A stretch of 64,000 nt of DNA from Anaspis maculata (Eukaryota; Arthropoda; Insecta; Coleoptera; Scraptiidae): NCBI GenBank assembly GCA_949128115.1, contig OX421963.1, positions 32,781,979 through 32,845,978 on the forward strand, in the 5' to 3' direction. The translations under genes were made by a program, and so were the position numbers. Positions within the stretch are counted from its first letter, which is position 1. Each line of letters begins with the position of its first letter. Positions 46,524-56,367 of the stretch are shown here, one piece after another. Below the pieces are notes generated by a model. That model was not told the origin of the DNA. It saw only the letters and a program-made list of their open reading frames with translations, and did no database searches.

Positions 46524-47154
46524 TATTAGGAAACGATCCGCTGCAAAGTGATTTCAGAAGTTGCTTGTGATGTGGCGTCATCTACTGGCATAATTATGAC
46601 GAATAGTTGCCATGGCGCCTCTTCGTATATTTTCACTCAGCGATTTCAAGTTGAGACAATTCGTGTCATATTCGAAGAAAGTACCTGAAACGTGTGCTTA
46701 TCCGAAGATGTGTCCTACGTACGGTAGTTCTAATAACTCTCTGCTATGGCAACATGGGAAGAAAGAGCAAAAGCAAGAGCCCCTCAAGATTTTGGAGAAA
46801 ACGGCAACGGCGAAAAAAATGACTTTTATGTGCAATCGTCCCTTAGTGATCATACTTTATCATTAACAAAGACAGTTTTGAAAGTGGCATTTTTCAGTAG
46901 TTCGACATAATTATTTCAGATCTTTTACCTTACATTTCGGCACTGTTATGTCAACGCAAATGTCAGGTGAACGTAAATTACTGTGGCCGCAGTGGAGAAA
47001 TACGAATCCCAAACGCAAAAGTGTCTTTCCGGTATTCGCGCTCATACCGAAAAGATATGCACTTTTAGCACTCATTACATAAACTACTATTAAGTATTAA
47101 ACGTCAACTTGACAATAACTTTAACTGGCAGAACAGATCATTTTTTTCCTAGTA
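46524..47154. other. Spacer
   Basis: An 84-codon forward frame at 46612-46866 (MAPLRIFSLSDFKL...) starts with ATG but is unrecognised and unsupported. Confidence 0.4.
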
Positions 47155-47665
47155 ACGTATGGTCCGAAAGTTTTGGGAAATTTTTCTAAAGCTAATAACT
47201 TTTTTTGGATAGTTTTTTTTTTGTAACTTAATATTGCAAAAACTAACATAATCTACAACAATACCGAATTCATATTCAACATATTGAAGATGGGCCATTA
47301 TCTTCGATGGGTCTCAGTTTTCCTCTGTCACGTTCGATCATTCTCTGGACAACAACACGATTAATTTCTCTGAGCTCCTGCTTCCCAATGTATCGCAAGC
47401 TCGACCAATATAAGATTTTTGGTAAGTATTAAGCAGGATAGTATACGGCAAGGGATGGGAAGCTGCAAATGAAGACCAATTACAGTGTCGCATTTTTCAA
47501 TAACATTGGAGAATTTCGCATTGTCGTCCATTATCAATATGTTGAATATGAATTTGTTATTGTTATATATGATGTTAATTTTTGCAGTTTCAAGTTGAAA
47601 AATAAAGACTATTCAGAAAAAGTTATTAGCTTTAAACAATTTCCCAAAACTTTCGGACCATACGT
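47155..47665. repeat. 511-bp TA-flanked palindromic MITE
   Basis: Ends acgtatggtccgaaagtttt (47155) and its counterpart aaaactttcggaccatacgt (to 47665) are perfectly inverted for at least 20 bp, flanked by TA at 47153-47154 and 47666-47667. Pairing continues inward to about 150 bp (attcatattcaacatattga / tcaatatgttgaatatgaat). Tc1/mariner-type, non-autonomous; the 117-codon frame through it is an artefact. Confidence 0.85.
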
Positions 47666-47667
47666 TA

Positions 47668-48625
47668 TGTACCTGCTTATGCAGCCAACAAAACGTTATA
47701 ACAAAGTATTTCCAGTGCGGCGTCCATTCAGTGATTTTTATTGGAAACGTGAATTTTCGATATCGTGTTACCAAACCTCTAGCCCCCACCGTACTTTTAA
47801 TATGGTATTCACCACTATATAAACTTTATATAGTCTATAAAGTACACCGAGAAAAAAGAAGCGGAAGTAATACGCGATAAAGCGTTGGTCTTACTTGCTG
47901 TAGCAGTTAAATAGGCGCCAACTTATACATGGTGGTAATAATACTACTACAAAATAGTGAATGTGATATAGTTCCGTAATACACTACTTCTCGTATATAT
48001 TCGCAGTGAATGGAGTAGTAGATTTTACCACTACAGTATAGAGGATTTTACCACTACAGCAAAGTAAATTTCAACATTCCCTGTCGTCAACAGAATGTTT
48101 TCGTAGTTGTAAGGAATACTGCATTATAGTAATAAGAGATACCATATTAGATGGTTTTACCTACCTTACGGAAAGATTGCTATCACATATCTGGTCGGTA
48201 ACATTAACCGTTACGTTTCATTATTTATAAATATACTTGTAATATTGGGAATAAATAAAAAGAATCGGAATTTAATACAATAATATGTAATTTAAAAAAA
48301 AAGAACCATACAATTAAAATTCAATGAAATTTGAATAATTAACATACGTACGTAGATTACAAGACATCATAGGAACAGATAAATTTTCATAAAACAAAAC
48401 AAAAATGGGAGAACGTTGAAAAATACAGATTACAAAGAAAATTAAAAATGAGAAGGGGTTACATTCAATTTTAGATTGCGGATTTCATAAAATAAACTAT
48501 AGTTATGTAACTTAGTAATTAATCAGTACAAATAACATGATAACTTGAAGCCTCGGAGGAAATTATGTATAAAGGTCCGTATTTAGGGACTCTGGTAGTC
48601 TGGTATCATCCGAGACTTCATAGTT
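47668..48625. other. Non-coding AT-rich stretch
   Basis: The word gattttaccactacag is repeated at 48021 and 48044. No gene. Confidence 0.5.
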
Positions 48626-49126
48626 TTAATTTTGCGAACTAAGATAATCCTCACTCACGTTAGATACAAATTCTCTCCACTTCAGCTTTAGATCAGCCCT
48701 TAGCTTAGCCCTTAGCCCTCTTGAGGCACTAGTTGCATCAAATCTTCTTCCGTCAAAAGGAAAGCTCCGTCATCCAGAAAATTTGCTGTAAAATAAACCG
48801 TTTCAGATTAATTTATGCTAACAACCTAACCTTTTTATTTCAAAATAAAACCGGAAACTCGTAAGTCATGGATACTCTAGCAACTTACAACAAATACCTA
48901 GCTAAAGCGCTAAAGCTGATAAATGCAAACCATTGATGGCAACAGAAACCATGCCGAAGCTGAATGGCAAATGCGTGCAGCTAAACTACCTACGTATCTA
49001 CGACCACAACTACACTACAGTGCAACTAGGTAGCTACTTCACCACAATATAAAATTTAGTACCTACCTTCGAAGACTGATTTGAGTTCTTGTGGAATACC
49101 AGGCGTCTAGCTACTTTTCCATTGCC
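48626..49126 (-). pseudogene. SAM-domain gene fragment with intron, broken
   Basis: Reverse strand. Exon 1 ends GIPQELKSVFE plus one base at a consensus donor (GAAG/GTAGGTAC, 49067/49066). After 281 bp, TTTATTTTACAG (ending 48786) joins in phase to ANFLDDGAFLLTEEDLMQLV and on to RAKLRADLKLKWREF and a stop at 48628-48626. The LGIP-x-E, F-x-DG-x-x-LL-LTEEDL and RAKL blocks in this order are the core helices of a SAM (sterile alpha motif) protein-interaction domain, which here would end the protein. Lesions: a TAG where the usual Trp of EKW-L should be (about 49113), a one-base loss just after it, and another in the ggctaaggg repeat near 48712. The preserved intron argues for a duplicated, not retroposed, pseudogene. 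No upstream exon was found. Sequencing error at two G runs could explain the frameshifts but not the stop. Confidence 0.7.
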
Positions 49127-49780
49127 CTCGCAGAAACAGAAACACCACACACCGGAACCGCAAGAAAAATGGAGAACAAGCACCGACAAGAAAAATATGG
49201 CTTGGGCGCGTGGGGTGAGATGCTTCCCATCGAAAACCCGAATCAAATCACATGATCACAATTCGGAAATCTCATTGGCTGACCGACTCGATTATTACCG
49301 ATCGTAGCCGTGTAACAGAGCGTAACTTCAGTAGCAGTGGTGGTAACATTTCTGTAGTGGTAATTTCTACCATTTGAACGTAGGACATATAACTATGGAG
49401 ATATTTGACGGTGAATACTTCTACGAAGATGTTATTAACAACATATGTAGTGGTGGCTGCCACTGCACAGTTCAACTATTTTGAAGTAGTATCTCTCACA
49501 ATTTGTAAAGCTGTCACTTAGTCTTAGAGGCGTTGTACGAACCGTTTTTTAAAGTATTGAAAATCAGTTGATAAGAACTGCTACATTTAGTTAATGGGAA
49601 GTTCAATATTTTTCTGAGTGTACTGATCTAGTGCTTTAATATATTGAATGATGCCGAATATTATAAACTATTATAAACTAAAAGCCTAGTTTTCTCCGTA
49701 GTAGACCTCAATAAAAGTACCTTTATCAAGCCCAGTCATTGCGTCCATATAAATCTTATTTGGCTGCAGATTAGCTGAAT
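49127..49780. other. Spacer
   Basis: Upstream of the SAM fragment. No further exon recognised on the reverse strand. Confidence 0.4.
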
Positions 49781-51360
49781 TAATAAAATTAAAACACACC
49801 TCACTGAGTAAGCGAAACGGTATGTTGTTATGATTATGAAACATACAAACAGCTTTTTATTGTTTCAATTTTTCCCATATTCTGCTACAACGATATACCT
49901 AAAATACAGAAGCGTTTACAGCATGCTTTTTATAATTTCTTTTCCGCTCAAATCGGCTTCATAATGGCATTCTTTTGTATGACAAGCGAATTATTCATTT
50001 TCGTTATTCGCTATGCCAACCGCCTGTTGCCCTATTAACGCACATAATGTCGTGATTTAAATAATGAAAAAGGCACGCATGTACTCAGAGATGCAATTTA
50101 AACGTCACCTGACCCTTCAGTCTACAAAGTTGCACTTCTGGAATTAATTAAAATCAACAAAGAGCTTGCTTTTATTTTATTATTTTTGATAAACATACGA
50201 CCAAAAGCTTTCGGCTTATATGTAATTGAGAGCATCATGAAGCTGTCAACGTGTTGTGGAGCCCCACTTCACATCATAAACAAGAAACGTACCTATTATT
50301 ATGATACTAATATATTAACTATTTACAATAACGAATAACGAAGCGCCCTGTTGGCGCAAGAAGATTGTATGAGAACCGAAACATGTAATGCAGCATGAAA
50401 CATTATGATTCATGATTTCTATTTTGTTGTATTGTAATTTAGCTTCGCCTTGTGGCTTCCTACATATTACACACAAAGACCCGGGATAATGAAGATAATT
50501 TCCAATAACAAGTAACTTTAATAATGTTCCATTGAAATAACTTGATGCAGGTAATAATACGAGATGGTAATAATGTAGACATGCATGTATAAATGTGTGT
50601 AATAACAATAACAGTAAAATTACAACAAATATGGTTAATAAACATTATATTTATTATTTTTTTCTTTATGCGACAGGAAATTGTGGTAATAATCGTTATG
50701 ACTGAAAGAAACATTGAAATAATGGGGGCTTTCTGTCTCTCTTGCTACTTGGCTTTTTTTGCTGGAGTGTGTGTGTCACAAATTGCACGCTTGAATTATC
50801 GCTGCTCGTATATATTCCACTCGATAATAGATATATTTATAATTCACCTGACCTAGTGATTTAGGGACATTCCTTGGTTTTAGACGTTATTAATTGTCCT
50901 GGCCGGTCGCCAAAATCGAAGCGAGTTTTTATCGAAATTTAGCCGTAAACCAGTGCAGTAGGCTCAATATAACAAATAATGTAGATGTCCTCGTTGAAAG
51001 TGGCATATGTTTTGCGTTAAACCTATATGCGTTTGTATGCATATATAGGTATATATTTACGGTGCAAAACGGCGGCCCGTAAAACCCGATGATTTCGCAG
51101 TTCGGCGATCAGTTCAGTGATAGCTGATGGTTGTTTTATCACTAACACTGATTGCACCATGGATTGCACCGATACTTTCCGACCATAAACCTCTACACAC
51201 ACGAAAATATACAAAACGTTCCGCTAATAAGCGTTATCACACGGGCTTTTGATTACTCGTCCATGCGGTTCTACAGAACGGGGGAAGCCCATCGGAGTCG
51301 CGGAACATCTAAAACGGAATCGTTTGTCGACGGTTTCGACATATTATTGTGAGATATCAG
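49781..51360. promoter_or_regulatory. Enhancer-like AT-rich block
   Basis: MITE-free, with many TAAT/ATTA and ATAATAA words (for example 50620-50700) and short GT runs near 50766-50775. Open frames on both strands are short and AT-driven. Regulatory role inferred. Confidence 0.25.
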
Positions 51361-51881
51361 TCCACCGCTGACTGCCCGGAGGACCCGCGCTGAAGGCGAA
51401 TCAAGAATCATCGATTCGTTGGGGTCGGGAGGTCTCCACTAAGGTGTAATGGGGATCAAAAATTGACGTGCCAAAGAGACACTGATCCTTGAAAACTGTA
51501 TTCGGTTGTAATTATATCAATATACTGCTGGTGGTCTATGATTTCTCAACCCTTCAAGGCGAGTGATTGCTATAATATTTTGTGTTTAATCCTTATAGTG
51601 AAGAAACGTTACTGCTGACTCCAAGCCGGCCTCAGAGATAAAATAATGGTTCTTTTCCCGGTGGTGACGCTTTATGATGGTGGTGGTGGTGGTATGTCTA
51701 AGTCAATTTTAGCTTTTTGCAAATGAAATACATATAATTATTGTTTCAGTAAAAAGTCTTCATATCTTGATGGCCTGCACGTTATACATACTAACTCGAC
51801 ACCATCGGGCACCTATGCCTCGCATTTGGGCCGATTCTATCACCTCCCTAGGGAACTAGGGTCTAGACCAGCAGGACTCAC
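51361..51881. other. Spacer with GGT repeat
   Basis: tgatggtggtggtggtggtatg at 51676-51696. No gene. Confidence 0.45.
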
Positions 51882-52098
51882 CGAAATGTGATGTTTGGAT
51901 ACTTGATGTCTGGCCCATCCAAACTCCAAACACTGAGGCTGTTCCTAGTTTCGTCCAGCCCGGCGCCCTCGCGGGTGGTTATCTTCTAGAAATCAGCGTA
52001 CTGCCGGTTGCAGGCGCAATACTCGGGGGCTTGCTCAAGGTCATCCGAAGGAGATTCAACTGCCAGTTGAGAAATGGACGGACCTTTACTCTGCCGCA
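51882..52098 (-). CDS. Exon-like coding fragment with one TAG (tentative)
   Basis: Reverse strand. An ATG at 52098-52096, preceded by an in-frame TGA, opens a 37-codon frame (MRQSKGPSISQLAVESPSDD...) that meets TAG at about 51988-51986 and then stays open for 34 more codons (EGAGLDETRNSLSVWSLDGP inside) up to TTTCG/GTGAGTCC, a good splice donor at 51881. The TAG coincides with an acceptor-like CTGATTTCTAG, so the second half could alternatively be a separate exon (51985-51882). The peptide has balanced, protein-like composition but no recognised domain. Either a pseudogene, an exon of an unrecognised gene, or chance. Confidence 0.25.
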
Positions 52099-53379
52099 TT
52101 CACATTTTCAAGAATTTTTGTGCAACAAACCCTATTTCATGCTACGGACGAATGGTTATTATATCGGAACTTGAACTGTGCGGATTGATAGGAATGAGAG
52201 ACATAAAATATTATATATTATGTACACATGCACCGTGGTTGAATCCTTTATATCTGATTTTATTTAGGGACATTCTGATATGCCTATCCTAAAGCAGAGG
52301 TCCTCAGCAGGTGGTGTCGATACTTATTATTTGTTAAAATTACAAGTCACTGTTTGCAGACGGCAATCAAAATAGAGGGTTAATTATACAAACCAAATTC
52401 CCAAAGATTTATTGAAGGGAGGTGGTGAAGCCCACCTGCCAGACAAAAACAACAATATTTAAATTAGAAATGATGATCGTGTCTTTTGGTCATCGACCAT
52501 GTACTCAGCGGAATAATTTCTGCGGTTCAAACATATCCATAGCACAACTGAAAAAGAAGCAGGTGCATTGATGGGACGAATAAATATACCATGGGGACGC
52601 ATAAACATGGCAAACAGTGTAGCCTGAAAAATATATGCAACAGATATAGCAAAATAAAGCACCTACTGTAATTTCGAATATTCATGCATTTGGTGACAGC
52701 GGAAACTTTGACTTAAAATTATCATCAGATGAACAGTAAGATACGAGGAAACCTCGAGCACGACCATTCTCTTTCCCAAATGATAACCATTATTGCACTG
52801 AAGTATTTTTCTTTCAATTACTGTTTCGTCATTTCGTCATGTTCAAGTTCGTAAATTGTTTTCTAGAAAAATCTTGCTCTTGAACAAGTTGCCATGGCAG
52901 AAGGTCTTCTCACTGGTTGTCACCATAACAAGTGACCCATTAGCAAGATTGCTAGTTGACAATTTTTCCAAAATAACCGAAGTGTGTGTCAAAATCGACA
53001 CGCTCCTATAACGACGATGGCCTTGAGAATGATAGTTGTATAGTTGTTGAAATGCATCAACTGTCAGTCTCTAAGCAAAACTTCGAATATTGCTGCGTTT
53101 TCAGAACGCCCTGCTTGGCACCATTCAAATTTCAAACCTTCCAAGTTTCTGCTAGTGTTTATAAACTCAGCAAGTATGCGAACCGAGTTTTTGAGCATTA
53201 TTATAACGCCTCCCAAGTGAAAATAAGAAATACAAAACTACGTTTAGGTATACTTTTCAGCCCCAAATTGAGATATGGAATAACTTTGACCCTAAGTATA
53301 TCGTTTCGTTTCGTTTCGCGAGCGAGCAGGCAACTTTCGCCGCGCACATCTACAATAAAATAATATCTTGCAATTTGTC
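52099..53379. other. Non-coding stretch
   Basis: A 125-codon forward frame at 52986-53363 has no recognised domain and ends in a TTTCG repeat (tttcgtttcgtttcgcg, 53304-53320); not called. Confidence 0.4.
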
Positions 53380-54790
53380 TGAGGCAAGATTAAAACTGAA
53401 AATGCAATCAGAATAACAACCACATTATGCCCCGACCGGTGTACACGTACAATTATGTTTTTGTTTTGTTTTATAGAAGATATCTCTCGAGGATAAATGC
53501 ATCATCAGAATAAAACAATAAATCAGGAAAGTAATAATCCCAATTATATTATTTTTGTTTTACAATAATAAATACCTTGAGGAGGAATAACGCGTCCCGA
53601 GCCATCTCTCTGTATGGCTTTGATGATAGTCGGGAGAGACCCGAATGGGAATAATAAAAACCACTTCTTCAATTTATGACGTAATTGCCGGGGCGAACTG
53701 GGCCCTAACTTGTTTTGACATTAACGTGTACAATGCGTCCCAAGATGGATATGCCGGTCGACAATTAATTCCTATATACGAAATATATTATGAAGACTAT
53801 TAGCGCAGACCCGGGACTGCTCACCTGGTCGAGAGTTATAGATCTATTAATCATTGATCTAAGACTGCTCGAGGGCCACGAAACTTTGATATATCGGTTA
53901 TTATTATTTGTCTGGTCTTGACGAAATAATGTGTATATTTATGTACTTGCGCGATTTATACCGGCATGAAAGATTCCCACAAGCGGCAGCAATTACCGCA
54001 GAGTTTTCTCTAGCAGCTGATAATTAAAATATATTTATTTCCAATGATTAAAGCTTCTCTCGAGAAGCTCAACGTTGCTAACCCTGAAAGCTTGACCACA
54101 ACACAACTTTTTATTATATCCCATTATTATACCCAATTTTGTTGCCGTAATTATCATAACAGACAATATAATATGTAATTTACTATATAACTGGTTGGTT
54201 CCAATTACAATATCAACGTAAATATGCTCGTAATTGCATGATATAAATTAACCGAATATATCGCATAATTGAAAATCTTTACGTTCTTAATTAAGAAAAT
54301 GTTTTGGTTAATTTCGCCGTATGAATGTTCAAGAGACTGAAGATTTGAGTCTTAAAAATTCTTGATGCGATGCCGTCACACCCAGCCATTACAAATTTGT
54401 TCTGTTTTTTTTTTGTTTCTCGTCCAGGCATTCCTATATTAAAGTATTATGGTAAATATGATGAGCCATTTATAAATCAATAATAACGATCTTTTAGTAT
54501 GATTGCTGTTCGGGCGCGCCGTAAAAGCGCAATTATCTATCTATATGTTGATCTATAATTCCAAGCCATGGACCCGTGCATTTAAATTTACGATATAATG
54601 TAGCAAATTTTGTTGCGATATTATTATAATACAAAGTTGCAGCCCGAGTGTAATTTCACGTCTGGCCCTGGAAATGATGGACATAACCGTCGGAGATTTT
54701 GTCATAACATTTAATTCGACCAAGCATTTTTTCCTTTCAGGTCATATGCCTGATTTTCAATAAATAAAAGTGTACATATTTTTAGAGATG
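53380..54790. promoter_or_regulatory. Enhancer-like AT-rich block
   Basis: MITE-free, rich in ATTATTATAC and TAAT words (for example 54110-54300), with no coding frame of note. Regulatory role inferred from composition only. Confidence 0.25.
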
Positions 54791-55357
54791 ACTTTTATCT
54801 ACATTATAAATAGAAATATTCAATATGATCAAGAAAAATTCAAGAATTCTATTTCCTATTTTGACGCATCTGATAAATTGTTTAAATTAGTGAATATAAA
54901 GTTATCCACGAAGACTTCAACTAATTAGTTCCAGGTGAGCCTGGTAAAAAAATCTGTTGGGAAAATTCAATGTCCTTGATGTTATGATATTGTAATACGC
55001 CGTCTTTGGTGCACGCCAGTGACTAGCCTGGAACGGTCTGCAGCAGTTCAGTTTCTTGGCGCACTTTCGTAGAAGATTCGCCATTGTTTAATTTCTATGT
55101 TAATTTTCAGTCTGTGTTTTCCACAAAACGAATTATTATCAAGTGTTCCAAAGCGGTTGTTTCTCTAAATCTGCTTTCAATTGTTTCATGTTTGTTTGCG
55201 CATCATGTTTTTACACATAATTTTATTGATGAACATATACTTTTTGACTTTTTGTGCACAGTTTTTTTTTATGGATGTCATAATTTCAATGACTTCTCAC
55301 CGGAAAAAAGATTCAGTTTATCAAGAAGTCAATGGTAGCAGAATATAGCCTGAATTT
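54791..55357. other. Spacer
   Basis: No gene recognised; an 84-codon forward frame at 55084-55338 is Phe/Ser-rich and unsupported. Confidence 0.45.
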
Positions 55358-55369
55358 TCAAGTTTTGTT

Positions 55370-55537
55370 TGACACAACAATCTTTGTTATGCGTCATCAA
55401 TTATCAATTTGTGTGCAGACTGCAGAGCGGGTCCGAAGAAAAAGTTATTGATATGGCAGAAAACAACGCTCAAAAGACTTTAGTTTAGCGGACCCGCTCT
55501 GCACAGGAAGTTGATGACAACAAAGATTGTTGTGTCA
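55370..55537. repeat. Palindromic MITE (about 168 bp)
   Basis: tgacacaacaatctttgtt (55370) pairs with aacaaagattgttgtgtca (to 55537), and cagagcgggtccg with cggacccgctctg near the centre. Weaker pairing extends about 12 bp outside each end. No coding capacity. Confidence 0.8.
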
Positions 55538-55591
55538 GACTTCAAACTTCGAGCTACATTATTCTAAGTACCGCCTTCTTAATAAAATTTC

Positions 55592-56054
55592 TTGAGGGCG
55601 GAGTCATATTGGTGAAATAAACGTTGCGAAATCAATCCGTGTGGGTTTATTCCTTGACGGATTCTCACCATTTTGGTCTCTTTCGAAAGCTACAGGGATG
55701 TACTTTGGTTTGAGCCCATTAGCATTTCCGAAATCCAAGAAACAAATTCAAATTTTTACATTTGAGAAAATTATTTTTGGATTTTGGAAATGCCAATGGG
55801 CTCAAACCAAAGTACAGTTGCGGCCTCATAAAAGTTTACGCCGATGACACTCGTATGGCCATGCTCATTCAAAATTACGTCAAAATTGAATTAGCATGGC
55901 CACTCGTTCGCCGTCGGTGTAAACTTTCATGAGGTCGCAACTTTACATCCTTGTAGCTTTCGAAAGAGACCAAAATGGTAAGAATCCATCAAGGAATAAA
56001 CCCACACGGATTGATTTCGCAACGCTTAATTCACCAATATGACACCGTCCTTAA
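55592..56054. repeat. Palindromic MITE, TTAAGGACGG family, carrying a nested insertion
   Basis: Ends gagggcggagtcatattggt and its counterpart accaatatgacaccgtcctt share the arms of the 46301 copy (gcgttgcgaaatcaatccgt, tttattccttgacgga). TTAA is kept at the right (56051-56054), degraded at the left. The right arm is interrupted by the insertion at 55816-55943. Confidence 0.8.
55816..55943. repeat. 128-bp palindromic MITE nested in another MITE
   Basis: Ends agttgcggcctcataaaagt and the inverted actttcatgaggtcgcaact bound a palindrome with internal tggccatgct / agcatggcca. It is flanked by TAC at 55813-55815 and 55944-55946. The uninterrupted left arm of the host element reads gatgtactttgg, i.e. 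ccaaagtacatc on the other strand, which is the empty site with a single TAC. A 3-bp duplication fits the PIF/Harbinger type. Confidence 0.85.
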
Positions 56055-56367
56055 TACTTTTCCCGTGAGAAGCCATTGAAATGATATGGCATCCATGAAA
56101 AAAGTTCGGTAGTTTGGTGCGCATATTCAGTTTGCATAGCACATTACGAGAAAATTAGGGTAACAAGCTTTCAAAATTCCCTTAGCAAAAATCAGGTGAC
56201 AAATTTGCTTCTTTTTTTTTTCGAGAAAGTGCAATAGGCAGTGCAAGTGCAATGAAATCCTCTAATGTTGCAGGTTTGTGTATCGTAACGCTACATATTT
56301 TTACTCTTTCACTCTTCACTTGTTCTGAACTTACGGTCTACACCTTCACCTGGAACCCAGCCTGAGA
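56055..56367. other. Spacer before the large foldback
   Basis: No gene. The last 30-100 bp may be degraded outer parts of the foldback arm (tctacaccttcacct near 56338 resembles the complement of aggtatgtaga near 59236). Confidence 0.4.

Noticed and set aside
47469..47822. 117-codon forward frame
   Set aside because: Mostly inside the right arm of the palindromic MITE at 47155-47665.
52986..53363. 125-codon forward frame
   Set aside because: No domain, ends in a TTTCG simple repeat, length compatible with chance in 64 kb.
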